From Solanum dulcamara (taxonomy: Eukaryota; Streptophyta; Magnoliopsida; Solanales; Solanaceae): a stretch of DNA of 64,000 bases. Both the position numbers and the translations under genes were made by a program. The notes under the pieces were generated by a model that had not been told where the DNA came from, did no database searches, and was given only the letters and a program-made list of their open reading frames with translations. Location: assembly GCF_947179165.1 (NCBI RefSeq), contig NC_077244.1, positions 16,750,949-16,814,948 on the forward strand, written 5' to 3'. This document shows positions 1 through 12,395 of this stretch, in pieces (the first letter of the stretch is position 1; every line of letters begins with the position of its first letter).

Positions 1-1493
1 GGAGGTGGTGGTGGCTGTATTTTCTTTGAAATTGTAGTGACACTACTTGTATTGCGTCCATGTGGATGTTTTCAGTAATCACAAGAATTTGCAATGTGTG
101 CTCACTCAAAAAGACTTGAATCTTCGACAAAGAAGATGGCTTGAACTATTGAAGGATTATGACATGTGTGTTATACCATCTAGGTAAGACAAATGTGGTT
201 GATGATGTACTTAGTTGATTGTCCATGAACAGTGTTTCCTATGTTGATGATGAGAAGAAAGAGCTAGTTTAGGATGTGCATAGATTAGGCCATTTGGGTG
301 TTTGATTGGTTGATTCCAAAGATGATAATTGTGCAAAATGGATATAAATTATCTCTTGTGGTAGATGCTAAAGGCAAAGAAAGATAGTGATCCCGCTTTG
401 GTTGAATTGAAGAAAGTAGTTGCCTAAAAATCCATTGAGGCTTTCTCCAAAGGAGAAGATAGTGTTTTTAGATATCAAGGTCGATTGTGATATTGTCCGA
501 GGCCCATAACTCGCGGTATTCTATTCATCCTAATTCCATAAATATGTATAGAGATTTGATAGAAGTATATTGGTGGAATGGCATGAAAAGGGATATTACA
601 GAATTTACGGCTAAGTTTCATAATTGTATACAAGTGAAAGTTGAGCATCAAATATAGGGAGGTTTGGCTCAACATATTGAGATTCCTAATTAAAAGAGGG
701 AAGACTTGAATATGAACTTCGTTACCGGTTTTCCTCGTAAATCGTAGGCAATATGACTCTATTTGGGTTGTTGTTGACCAAATAACTAAGTCAGTTCATT
801 TTATCCAAATAAAAACTTCATATTCAGCTAACGATTATGCTAGAATGTATATCCAAGAGTTAGTTCAGCTTCATGATGTTCCATTGTCTGTCATTTCGTA
901 TTGAGTTACTCAGTTTACATTCCATTTTTGGAGATCTTTCAAAAAGGGTCTTGGTATCCAAGTGAATCTTATTACGGCTTTTCACCAATAAAAAATGGTC
1001 AGGCCGAGCACACTATTCAAAATTAGAGGATATGTTGAGATCATGCATGATGATTTTAAAGGAAGTTTGGATGGACATTTTTCATTAATAGAGTTTGCTT
1101 ATAATAACAGTTATCACTCAAGCATTAAGATGGCTCCATTTGAAACTTTGTATGATTAGTGGTGTAGATCCACTATCAGTTGGTTTGAGGTTGGTGAAGT
1201 TTCTTTTATAGGACCCGATTTGATATTTGAGGCTATGGAGAAAGTTAGAATCATTAGAAAAAGATTGAAAATGGCCCAAAGACAATAAAAGTCCTATACA
1301 TATATGAGAAGAAGGGAACTTGAATTTTAGATTGAGGATTAGGTTTACTTGAAAATTTCACCAAAGAAGGGTATGATGCATTTTGGTAAGAAATTAAAGC
1401 TAAGTCCCTTATATGTTGGCCCATATCATATTTTGAGGTGAAATGGAAAAGTGGCTTATGAGTTGGATTTTCTTACATATTTGGCATCAGTAC
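1..1493 (+). pseudogene. Ty3/gypsy pol remnant (RNase H to integrase), element I
   Basis: Frame-hopping translation gives the RNase H end (a TDHKNL-like block near 75-110, RRWLELLKDYD near 130-165) and then integrase: a zinc-finger stretch near 470-660, the catalytic core near 715-1250 (EFAYNNSYHSSIKMAP near 1090-1135), and the C-terminal GPY-type region near 1400-1460 (YVGPYHILR). Many stops and frameshifts interrupt it, and the first catalytic Asp of the IN core appears as Asn (MNFVTGFP, near 714). The remnant is truncated on the left by the window edge. On the right it stops where the minus-strand LTR of element E begins, in the middle of the C-terminal domain, which suggests that E inserted there. 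It was an enzyme for cDNA synthesis and insertion and is now non-functional. Confidence 0.85.
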
Positions 1494-4404
1494 TGTCACA
1501 CCTAACACTCGAGAGGCATAACTGGCATGTAATGCCAAAACATAGGCCTGAGCAGACCCTGTTGAACCATTTGCTACTAGCGCATGATAGCCACACATAT
1601 TCAAGAAAAAATATATATCTCGGCTTAAAATTAAGCCCTCAGTCAGCAAGGCTCTTGTTAACAACTATGTAAAAGATACAACTACTCCCAATAGTTCAAA
1701 TATAGAAATAACTAATTAGCACAAAAGTCCTAATTGGGCCATCGAGGCCACCATGATCTCCATACAGAAGCTAAAAGAAGGTATATAACAAGATAATGTA
1801 TCAAACAACTATCAAGCACATCAACCCAACAAATCAGGCCAACCTACCCATAACGTAGCTATAGAACCCACACACCAGTCTGCAGGCCTCAAGGAATAGT
1901 AAATCTTGGCGGGATAGGTACCCGGCCTACCCAATAATATATACAACAAAAGCTAACAAACCTCAAAACTCCAGCAGATGCAGAAAAAAGGGGCCAGCCA
2001 ACCTGCTAAAAGTTAACCCTACTACTGAAGAGGTCTATCGGGTCATCTATAGGGACCTGCATGCATGAATGCAGTTCCCCAGGCAATGAGGTATCAGTAC
2101 GAAATAATGTACTTAGTATAAAAGGAGATAGACTATGAGCAACTATCATGATATACTGATAATAACAAGATAAATGAACCAAAAATAAATTAAGCATACT
2201 AACCTGCTCCTGATTCTAAAGATATCAAAAATAATTAAATAACAACCTAACCAAGCCCCCATAAGCTCGACAGGTACAAATAGAAAACAAGAGTATCTGC
2301 CTAGGCCTCCATAAGCCTAAAAGGTGCCAAATCAGTCTACTTACCCCTTTTGTTAGTTCACTAGCCTTGTAGTAAGTCACGTAGCCCTCTTAGGCAATAA
2401 TATAGCCCTGTAGGCAGTGCATAACCCTATTAGGCATCAATATAGCCTCACAATCAACTCATATCCCTCTAAGAAAACAACCTAGCCCTGTAGGAAATAC
2501 ATAACATTCTTAGGCATCAATATAGCTCATCCGTAATTCATAGACCTCTTAGGCAACAACATAGCCCTGTAGGCAGAACATAGCCTTCTTAGGAATCTAT
2601 ATAACCCCGTAGGCAGCTCATAGCCCTCCTAGGCACTAACATAGCCCTGTGGGCATCACATGGGATTCTTAGAAACCAATATATCCCTATAGGCCACTCA
2701 TAACCCTCTTAGGAAACAATTACAATCCTGCAACTAACCATAATAGCCCCAAGGGAAATAATAATTATTCAATAAGCTAAAAGCGGGAAATTTATAGGCA
2801 AGCTATACCAATAGTCTGTAAGTCATTCCCAACCTAAGGCCTCTACTATTATAATAAGAATCCCAACAATAGAGAACTATATCAAATTGAGCAACCCGCA
2901 ACTAATAAATGTGGCCTCAAATATATCAACTATCAACCATCTTCTTGTATTGCTTCTATGATTTAAGAAAACATGCTGAAAGAAGGGAATAGCCTTAACA
3001 TGCCTTTCAACTAAAGCCCCAAATATGTTGAAATGAATCTTGACCAACCAAATGTAATATCCCAAATGTGAGAACTAAAAGGCTGCAAAGATGAGCCATA
3101 ACCAATCGGTAAGGCATCAATGTCATACCATCCAAGTCTAAATCTTAAAATTAAGTCAATAAAAAGGATAAACAACAACTATATCTAATGAAGATATTCC
3201 AATTACATCTCAAAAAAGCGACAAGCTCCGAAGTAATATAAAAAGGTATAGTTCATATTGTTCAATCCAATAACTATCATACGCGACTCCAATAAGAATC
3301 ACACAAAATCCCAAATCTCTTTATTTTTACGACTACCTTCCCAGCCGTTGAAAGAATGAGGGAGAACAGTAAGGGGTGCACAAACAAAGAATGCCTCAGA
3401 ACCTCAACACTATACGTAGACAACAACAATAAGACTACATAATAAGATAAAGGGTCTATCCAAAGCTACAACATACAAAATACCACTTCATGGATCGGAA
3501 AGCTATAAATAATGCTAGAATATATAATTGCGAGGAAGGGTCATAGGGGGAACATTTCCTTGAAAAGAGGGACTGATTTCTGAAGCTAAATAACCTTCCT
3601 CGTTGTAGTAACAACAAAAGAAGCAAAAACTAACAAGAAACTACTACAATTCATTGGCAACTGCGAGTGATCATATCTAGGAGCTTAGAGTCTTGTTTTA
3701 TCATTTTGATAAGTGTAAAGTATCCTTACCTTGTGAATATATATCCATAGCTACTGAAAATTAATCAATAAACACCTTCTATGTCGCCTCCACAACACCC
3801 ATGAAGATACGCCATAAAATTGATGGGGCCAACTCTACCAAGATGACGAGCTGGAAATGTAGAGCAACTTCTATTAAACTTCTGAGTTGAAAGAATCAAT
3901 ATCCATGGAGGATTTATGGACTTTCCCTCTGATTTAATATGAAATTTTGGTAATTTTAATTAGTTAAAATGATGCATGAACAACTTATACAAATATGAAC
4001 CGACATAGGGGCTTGGGACCTACCTAGGCGTGCCCACTTGGGTCATCTCACAAAACTGCAAATATCTCTCTATTCTCAAGTCGTATCGACAAACGGTTTG
4101 ATGCGTTGGAAACTAGACTCGTAGATCTTAGATTTGATAGTTTGTGTGACCCATAAATACATATAGATGGAGATAAACCCTCTAAGACATTTGACCAAAA
4201 TTTTAGAGAAATCTTTATAAAGGAACTTAGTATAACTTTCGCGAACTTTTATTTTGCCATATCTTTAACTTCAAAACTGGAGATACAACCATTGAACACT
4301 TAAAATGTGACATACCAAATCATTCCTAATTTATTATTTACCCTTTTTGTCTTACCATGAAGGTACGAGTTAATTTAGATGTTTCAAAAAGTTGAGGTGT
4401 TACA
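1494..4404 (-). repeat. LTR of Ty3/gypsy element E (3' LTR, 2.9 kb)
   Basis: On the minus strand the LTR starts TGTAACACCTC at 4404 and ends GGTGTGACA at 1494, giving TG...CA ends with short inverted repeats. A polypurine tract lies directly upstream at 4405-4418. The five bases left of the LTR are AGTAC (1489-1493), a possible target duplication whose partner is not in this window. A splice-donor-like AAG|GTAAGG lies at 3727-3732 (minus). A minisatellite sits at 2385-2745. No coding sequence is recognisable. Confidence 0.8.
2385..2745. repeat. Imperfect ~49-bp minisatellite inside LTR of E
   Basis: The motifs CATAGCCCTCTTAGGCA and ATAGCCCTGTAGGCA alternate about every 24-25 bp, giving a higher-order unit of roughly 49 bp repeated about seven times, with decayed copies at both ends. 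The divergence between copies suggests an old array within the LTR. Confidence 0.75.
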
Positions 4405-4418
4405 TCCTTCCACCCTTA
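4405..4418 (-). promoter_or_regulatory. Polypurine tract of element E
   Basis: The minus strand reads TAAGGGTGGAAGGA immediately before the LTR start TGTAACACC. It is preceded by the CATTCGAGGATGAA-like block that is common just before the tract in these elements. The tract primes plus-strand DNA synthesis. Confidence 0.75.
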
Positions 4419-5577
4419 GAAATATTCATCCTCGAATGAAAAATCTGAGTCATGTGGTTAAGTCCTTAGGAGGTGCCAAAGTCATGACATAATCTCCTCT
4501 ATTAATGTTACTATCCATAAATTAGAAATGTAGAAATTCAAACCTAGGCATCACACAAGACGACATAATTAGCTAAGCACTATAGCTCCTCAATAACAGT
4601 ATGAGAAAAAAATACAATAATAACAACCATGATAATAAGAAAGTAAAAAAATATACCGACCAAATAGGTCTCTTACCTCCTTATACCAATTTAAAATGAT
4701 ATGTCATAACCTTGGGGTATGAAACAAGTGAGGATATTTGGACCTCATGTCATTCTCAGCTTCCTAAGTCCGCTCTTCTCTATTGTTTTTCCTTCATAAT
4801 AATTTATCGAAGCCACATATTTGATCCTCAACCTACGTACCTGTCGATCTACTTTGGAAATTGGAGTTTCCTCATAGGACAACTAATCTGTGATTAGAAC
4901 ATCTTCAATTGGGACAACTAAAGAAGGGTATCCTATGAACTTTCATAGCATCAATACATGGGAAATTGGATGATCAAATTCTAGCCCCGAATGCAATTCT
5001 TGCCCATAAACCACTCATCTTACTATCTGAAGGATCTCATATGGCCCAATGAATGTTGGACTAATCTTGCTCTTCTTTATAAATATCATAACGCCCCTAA
5101 CAAGTGAGACTTCCAAGAATGCCCAATCATCAACACAAAACTCTAAGTCCGTTTATCGCACATTTGGGTATAACTTCTAGCGGCTTTAAGCTATCAATAA
5201 CTTCTCCCGAATGAGCTTATATTGGTCCACTATCTATTATACTAAGTCGGGTCCAATAAACCCTAACTCACCTACCTTGAACCATAAAATGGGGGATTTA
5301 CATTCCGCTCATAAAAAGCCTCATAAGGTACCATCCTGATGTTGGAATGATAATTGCTATTATATGAGAACTCATTAAGAGGCAAGGGGTCATCCCAACT
5401 TCCCTTGAAGTCTAGCACACATGCCTGTAACTTATCATCGAGCGTCTAAACTGTGCGCTCAACCTGACCTTTGTTCTAAAGGTGAAAGATTGTACTAAAA
5501 TTAACCTACGTCCCTAGTCTTTCCTAGAAATACTCCCAAAGGTTAGTGGTAAATTGTGCCCATCTAGTTGGGTCCTA
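4419..5577 (-). pseudogene. Integrase remnant of element E
   Basis: Read from 5577 downward, the minus strand gives integrase core sequence with many frame breaks. A GQVERTV-like block appears near 5450, so the Glu of the DDE triad is visible, followed by FKGSWDDPLPLNEFSYNSNYHSNIRM near 5330-5410. The part from about 5250 down to the polypurine tract should be the C-terminal domain and 3' untranslated segment; it is only weakly recognisable. The upstream part of pol, RT and gag are absent: at 5577 the sequence switches abruptly to a different LTR. The remnant belongs with the LTR at 1494-4404. Confidence 0.75.
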
Positions 5578-6059
5578 TAACCACATGCCATTTTGAGCCA
5601 AATTCCACAATGGGCCTCAAGAAGCAAATGAAGGGTCGTTCTAGACCAAACTCAACATTCTAGAGCTAACCACATTGTTAGAATTTTCATCTGAATACGT
5701 TTTCTAAGAATGTTGACCAAAGTCAACCATAGGCGAAATTTCAAAGTATGAAAAGACAAATGGCCCCAGCCCCATACCAATTGCCTCAGCACTAGTGCCA
5801 ACCATGCCACTAGCCTAATATTACTATTCTCAAGTTGATGGAATCGTATTCTGAGGTCGTTTTCCTAAAGTTATGACCGAAGTCATCTTTTTAAGTTATA
5901 AAAGTTGAAATATAGGAAAATTAGCCTAAAACCCAAATGAACTATCAGAGGATCGAATAGTCAGTGCCATCAAATCATAAATAACTTAGGGTCTCTACAG
6001 GAACATCTAAATTACAGAATGAATTCTTTAATTAAAGAATGACCTGGAGGATCATTGCA
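5578..6059 (-). repeat. Truncated 3' LTR of element D
   Basis: The minus strand starts TGCAATGATCC at 6059 and runs parallel to the first ~480 bp of the LTR starting at 32307. Shared blocks include the AATGGCCCCAG and GACCAAAGTCAACCATAG regions. The rest of the ~3.4-kb LTR is lost, and the break abuts integrase of element E. The sequence just upstream on the minus strand (6060-6080) is a decayed polypurine tract. Confidence 0.75.
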
Positions 6060-6079
6060 ACATCCACTACTAAAAGAAG

Positions 6080-8761
6080 TTTCATCCGTGAAAGTAAGAC
6101 TCAAGAAGTACCTAAAGTCTTAAATAAGCCTAGGAATTCTGAGCGCATCTCATGCTCGGTCTCCAAGTCAAATATTAATCCTAGTCAACTGCATCATATT
6201 GAAGCATATTGGACTCATCTGGAACATATCAGTGCTGCATTAAAACATAAAAAGCTGGATGAATAGCTGAAAAGGCCAGAGGCAAAGCTAGCTCATATGC
6301 GACCTCACCAATTGTCCTCAATATCTCACAAAGGACAACATACCTGGGCTAAGCTTTCCCTGCCTCCTAAATATTATCACGCCCTTCATAGGTGATACAC
6401 AGAAGAACACCCTATCACCGATGACAAATCTCAACAGCCGACACCTACGATCCGCATAACTCTAGCGTATACTCTGAGCTATCAGAATCCTATCCCTAAT
6501 CACCCTCGCATGATCTAAGGCCTCCTTCATCAACTCTATATCGCACATCCTAGGCTATATAGAATGAAGTCAATCGATCGGAGAGTGATAATTCCTGCCA
6601 TATAAGGTATCGAACGAGGCCATTGGTAGCTATTATTGTATGCAAACTCCTACAAGGCCAAATATTGATCCCATTTACTCCCAAAATCCATAAGAGAAGC
6701 CCTCAATATATCCTTGAGAACCTGAATAGTGTGCTTTGACTAGCTATCGATCTGTGGGTGAAAAGTTGTGCTAAGGTCGATACAGTTACCTAAATCCTCC
6801 TGAAAAGTCCTCCAAAATCTAGATGTGAGCTATGTTCTCTTGTTTAAGATGATAGAGACTAGTATAACATGAAGGCGAACCATTTCTAAAATGTCAATAC
6901 AGGCCAACCTCTCAGCACTATAGGATGTATGAATGGGATGGAAGTATGTTGACTTGGTCAATCGATCCACGATGACCCAAATACTATCAAGACCATAAGA
7001 AGTGTGAGGCAAGCCCATAATAAAATCTATGGTAATCCTCTCCCACTTACACTCAGGAATGGGTAACCTCTAAGACTCACCACCAGGCCTTAAATGCTCG
7101 ATCTTTACCTGGTGACAACTCAAGCAACCTAACACATAATATGCAATATCTCTACTCATGCTGCTCCACTAGTAATGTTGCCTCAAGTAATGATATATCT
7201 CACCAGTTCTCGAACGAAAAGAATATCTGGAATCATAGGCCTCACTAAGGATCACTTAAATCAAACCCCCAAATCTCGAAACACAAAGGCAACCACCAAA
7301 CTTCAGAACGCCATCTAATTATAATATAACTAAGCCGATGTCATCTCCCAAAACCTAATATCAAAGTGAAACAAAATCCATATCCTTAAATAGATGTTTG
7401 TAAATCAAGCCCAATAGAGATGACATAGCTCCCACATAAGCTAGCACAAACTTGGAGTTAGAGATGTCAAGTCGAATCATCTGGTTAGCTAAGGACTAGA
7501 TGTCCTAATCCAATGGTTACTTCACAGTAGAAGTTAAGCTAGATTACCCATACTCACTGCCTTCACACTCAAAGGACCTCCTACTATATTCGTCTTTCCT
7601 GAATGGTAGAGAATAGAGAGTTCATAGTACTTCAAGAGCTCAATCCAATTTCGTTATCTCAAATTAAGATCCCGCTAGCTCATAATATATTGAAGGCTCC
7701 TGTGATCAGTGAAACTCTCGCATTGAACTCCATACATATAGTGCCTTCAAGTCTTAAGAGCAAATATTACTACCACCAACTCTAAGTTATGAGTTGGGGT
7801 AGTTGCGCTAATGCAGATTAAAGTGCCTTGAAGCATAGGAAATAATCCATCCCGCTGCATTAGTACACAACCCAAACAAACCTTGGATGGGTCAGAGTAA
7901 ATGGTAAATCCCTCTCTCTCAACTAGAAGAGTTCATATAGGAGCGGTGGTAAGCAACTTCTTGAGCCTCAAGAAGCTCCTCTCACACTCCTCCAACCACA
8001 TAAACAAAACATCTTCTTGAGTCAACAAATTCACAGGTGCCACTACAGGAGACAATCCCTCAACAAAGCCCCTATAGTACCTGGCCAATTTGATGAAGCT
8101 ATGAATCTCTATCATAGAGGTGGGCTTGGCCTAGTCACGAATAACCTCAATCTTTGTCGGATCTACCATAATGCAATCCTTGGACACCACGTGTCCCAAG
8201 AATGCTATGGACTCAAGCTAGAACTCGCACTTTGTAATCTAGGCATAAAGCCACTAATCTCTCAAAGTTTGGAGCATTACTCTCAAATATTGTGCATGCT
8301 CATCCCGACTCCATGAGTATACAAGAATGTCATCTATGAAGACTATGAAAACTGTGTCCAAATAGGGACTAAACACCTATTTCATCAATTCCATATATGC
8401 GGCAAGGGCGTTAGTCAGCCTAAAAGACATCACCAGGAACTCAAAGTGGCCGTAAGGATTCCTAAATGCTTTATTAGGGACATCCGCTTCCCTAATCCCC
8501 AACTAGTGGTAGACAGATCTCAAATCAATCTTAGAAGACACCATGACACCCTGAAGCTGGTCAAATATATTATCAATCCTAGGCATGGGGTAATGGTTCT
8601 TCATAATCACCTTGCTTAACTGCCTGAAATCAATACACATCCATATAGTACTGTCGTTCTTATTAAAGAATAGGACTGGGGCACCCCAAGGTGATACACT
8701 AGGCCGAATGAATCCCTTATAAAGAGATTCTAAAGCTGAATACTGAGCTCCTTAATATCTA
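6080..8761 (-). pseudogene. RT, RNase H and integrase remnant of element D
   Basis: Read downward from 8761, the minus strand gives the RT N-terminal region (a short [11 protein letters not shown] run near 8660-8680 and a decayed YRQL block near 8610). The RT/RH connection follows at 8115-7933 (ARYYRGFVEGLSPVVAPVNL, EECERSFLRLKKLLTTAPI). The integrase core at 7060-6830 has WERITIDFIMGLPHT, where the first catalytic Asp is kept, then DSIWVIVDRLTKS. The C-terminal region with a KVKII-like helix and a GEVAYELA end lies at 6570-6280. Frameshifts and stops are frequent. It is cut at 8761 by the Athila-like LTR of element A; gag and protease are not on this side. Confidence 0.85.
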
Positions 8762-9466
8762 TTTCCACCAAAGCACATCTAAGTGTATGTGGTCTTACAA
8801 GTAATAAAGTTGCTCCTTTCAGAACCTGATTGTTGAACCCAAAGGACATGAATCAGGTGTGAGTAATATTTTTAATTGAATAAATTGTTCACGTTTGTTG
8901 CAAAAAGTTGATTTCAATTATTTTATCTACTAAGTTATTAAAACTACTATTAAGAAATAGTTTATAAATTAAATGACTTGTGATCTAATAAGTAAGTAAT
9001 CCCAGGGTTGTAGTACTTACAGATTTTGGATCTAAGATACTTCACTCTTTCAATTAATAGGTCTTTCAATTACTAATTTACAGGGTTGATTTTACAATCA
9101 TGGTCTCCCAACCTCTAAATACCTACTCTGTTGACAGCTTAACTAAATCCTTGAGCAGAGATATACATGAACTAACATAGATGCTTTAATCCTATCATCT
9201 TATTTATTAATCAAGTATGGTGTATAGGTATGTGTCAAAGGCTTCCTACAAACGAATTATCATAGGCAATTCTATAACAAACATACTTAATATATTCTAG
9301 TATTCTATCTCCTTTCCATTTTTCGAGTTTTGGGTAGACAACTAATGTATTTTAATGGTGATCAATCATTAAAATAGTATAAATGAAAATATAAGAGAAA
9401 TTACTTGAAAGAAACCATTTTTAACCAAAGCAAACTATATAAAAACCATTATTTTATGGCTATAAA

Positions 9467-12395
9467 TGTTATACCCCGTACTGTCATACCTTGATACTTT
9501 CGTACCTTGGAAGGTTCTTAAGCTTCTTGAGAGGTTCTTAAGCCTCTTAGAAGGTGGTTTAAAAGAGGTGTGAGTTGTTATACCCCACACCCTAGGGCTC
9601 AAAATATCTCTTAAGTTACGTAGAAGTTATCATGAGAGCCGGACAATCCAAAATGCTATCAAACAACTCTATGGAAGGGAGAATATGATACCCCATAGTA
9701 GAGAAGGTTGGAAATATAGTCATAAGGATCCGGAACGAATTGGAGGTCAAATAATGAGTCATAGGACTCAATTTACCTACGTAAGCTCCTAAATTATAAG
9801 TCTTACATACTCAATCTATTGGAGTACGTACCAAGCTTGCGTAGCATTGATTACATAGACTCTAAAAATAAGACGAGATTACGACCACATGAAAAAGAGG
9901 AAAAAAAGACATGTGGCAGCCAATGAGGGAGTGACATGTGGCAGCACCTCAAGCAAGCAGGTGACCCACCTTCTTGGGGTTAAGTAGGTGACCCACCTAC
10001 TTGGGGGAGGTGGGCCCCACTGCCATGTGGCGGCCCCTCCTTCAATGCAGGGATATGGTGGCCCAATAGGGGATGGACATATTTCCTCCTTAGGGGATGA
10101 CACGTGTCACACCCTAAGACCACATATATGTATGTATATGTAACATACACTTCATTTTGTTCCTTAAAACTTCAGCAGCAAAAAGAAGAACAAACCCTAA
10201 TCCAAGAGAGAAAAGGGTGATGGCTTAGGAGGAAAAAATAGGTAAGTCCCAATTTCATTCCATAAATTAATTATCTAGAATATACCACGATTATATGGAA
10301 GTATTAGAACTATAAATTCATGGCTTGGTGCAGCCAAAACGGAAAGCAACCAGTCCACACAGTTTCAGCGCGCTAAAGAGGTTTCTGAGGTGCAATTTTG
10401 GCTAGTTTTGGCCAATTTTGGGTAAGGTAAGGTTTTTCCTTTAAATTTGTAGTTTATGGGGTTTTTATGGAGGGTATTATGTACCTTTTATACTGATGGA
10501 AGTATAAAAAAATCGTGGGGATGCTCAGCGAAAGAAACTATTAAAATTGAAGTCGTCATAGTCAACTTGTAGTCGAAATGAGGCGTTGTGTGTGTGGAGG
10601 CTTCTGCTGGTTGTGTGGTGTGTGTTGCAGGATCTAAATTTGTCCTAAAATAGTTGGGGGAGCTTCTGTTTGCATCCATACAACCCCCGCTTCGTATGGT
10701 TAAAGGTTTTGCAATTGGAAACTAGAAACCTTATTTTGGCGTCACAGTTCGAGCGAGTCGTTTGGAGTTTATATTGTGTAATGTTTCCATGTTATACATA
10801 TATATATGTGCTTCTGGTTAAGTTTTTGGTTGTATGTAGATATTAAGGAAATAATTGGGTATTTAGATAGGGCACATTATAGGGGAGATGCTGCCAGATT
10901 TCTGGTAACTGTTTAACTAGTTAAAGAACTAGTCGAGAAGATGAGCGAGGAAATGAATTCTATGAATACTCGTAGGAAGTATAAGATGTTGGAAAGTCTA
11001 AGGATGTTGATACTCATATTTCTTTTATGTTACTTAGGTTCAAAGGACAATAAGATGACCGGGACAAAAGGTAACCTGTAAAAGGTATGTAAAGCCTATT
11101 TTTTCTCTTTCTTTCGGCATATCTTAGATATAAGTAGGATATTATATGAGCCTTGGGGATAATTCCATTCCTAGATTCTGAATATGACTTCAGGACCCTC
11201 ACTCACTTTTGAATGTTAAACTTTAAAGTAGTAAACTACTATCTTCGAGTCTTCGATAGGTTAAATAGTAACTGGAGGTATAGGCTTCTATCTTTAAGGA
11301 TTCCACGAAGACAGATGTATGGATCCTATAAACTGTTTGGAAACATTTTGACACATGTCTATGGTTCCTGATGCTCCATACAGTCCTCTATGACACCTAC
11401 CAGGTACTTCAATTACTTCCAAGTGAAGGTTCACTTGATGACCTCATTGAGTCTCCATAAATAATTTAAACTGTGTTTTGTTCCTCACTACTCTACTCAT
11501 GCATACTGTAACACTTCTTTCGTCGTCCCCATAGCCAGGAATAGTAATCGTGCATAATTCTACTGCATTGTTCATCGTTCCCTCACTAGAGGGCCTAGTA
11601 CGTATGTATATATATGATGATATAATGATATGTTGTGATAAGGAGGTGATGATAGTATAGTTATGATTCATCGGATCCCTGATAGGGCTGGCTATATTGA
11701 AAATTTGAGCATGCATGATTTGAATTTTCCAGCTACATATTTCTGTTTTGATATTTTATTCCCTAGTTCTATGTTTCAGATATGCTTCTAGTTATGCTAT
11801 GATATATTATATTTTACATATTCAGTACCTATGTCTTACTGACCCCCTCTCTTCGGGGGGCTGCATTCATGTCCGCTGGTACAGGTTCACAGTTTGAGGA
11901 TCTGCTAGCATAGGAGTCCCACTTAGTGGTCAAGAGGTGCTTCATTGTGCTGGAGCCTAATTTTAGGTACCAAACCTTGATGTATATATTCGTTTTGTTC
12001 ACGGGTACGGTAGGGGCCCTATCTCGCCTTATGTTACTATTCTTCTTACTCTTAAAGGTTTGTGTATATGGATGTGGGTTGTATGTATGTGGGTTGTGTG
12101 AATGTATGAGTTGTATATTAGTGGTATATGAGTTGTAGATGCGTGTATGTACAGCTGTGCTGATGTGACTTATGAATTGGGGCGTTCCTTGTGTCGTGGC
12201 GGCCTTGTTGGCTTGCATATATATGTACTATAGAACGACCCTATATGTTATAATAGCCTTGTCGGCTTGTATGTTTTCTTACCTATTAGTGCATTTTTAA
12301 GTATAAATAGGAGATGGGTTTTGTGTGGAAGACAGGGGTACACATATGTGTCTAGTTAGGGCACCTGTCATGGCCTACAGGGTTGGGTCGTGACA
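9467..12395 (+). repeat. 5' LTR of element 1 (2,929 bp)
   Basis: It starts TGTTATACCCCGTACTG and ends GGTTGGGTCGTGACA; the partner starts at 15031. Visible inside are: a ~20-bp AGGTTCTTAAGC repeat (9511-9550), duplicated TGACATGTGGCAGC boxes near 9910-9945, a palindromic G-box and TATA region (10098-10140), a splice-donor-like AAAG|GTATGTAAAG at 11081-11093, a CCCTCACTAGAGGGCC palindrome at 11580-11595, and a CTCAGTACCTATGT.. TACTGACCCCC block near 11820-11848. No conserved long ORF is present. Confidence 0.9.
10098..10140 (+). promoter_or_regulatory. LTR promoter: palindromic G-box and TATA region
   Basis: TGACACGTGTCA at 10098-10109 is a perfect 12-bp palindrome containing the CACGTG G-box/ABRE core bound by plant bZIP and bHLH factors. 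A CATATATGTATGTATATG TATA-like run follows about 13 bp later, and an untranslated A-rich leader comes after it. The solo LTR at 49449-52943 has GGACACGTGTCC in the equivalent place, whereas the 3' LTR of this element has lost it. Confidence 0.55.

Noticed and set aside
2385..2745. Telomere- or centromere-type satellite
   Set aside because: The array is short, confined to an LTR, and its unit does not match the telomere motif (TTTAGGG) or a ~170-180 bp centromeric monomer.
9462..9466. ATAAA target duplication for element 1
   Set aside because: The right flank is a run of A after a mutated LTR end, so no 5-bp partner can be read with confidence.
11829..12218. 129-codon minus-strand open frame in LTR of element 1
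   Set aside because: It is low complexity (Thr/Asn/His/Tyr-rich), lies opposite the transcribed LTR end, and its counterpart in the sister LTR (17389-17748) is shorter with changed residues. It resembles no protein family I know and is probably chance.
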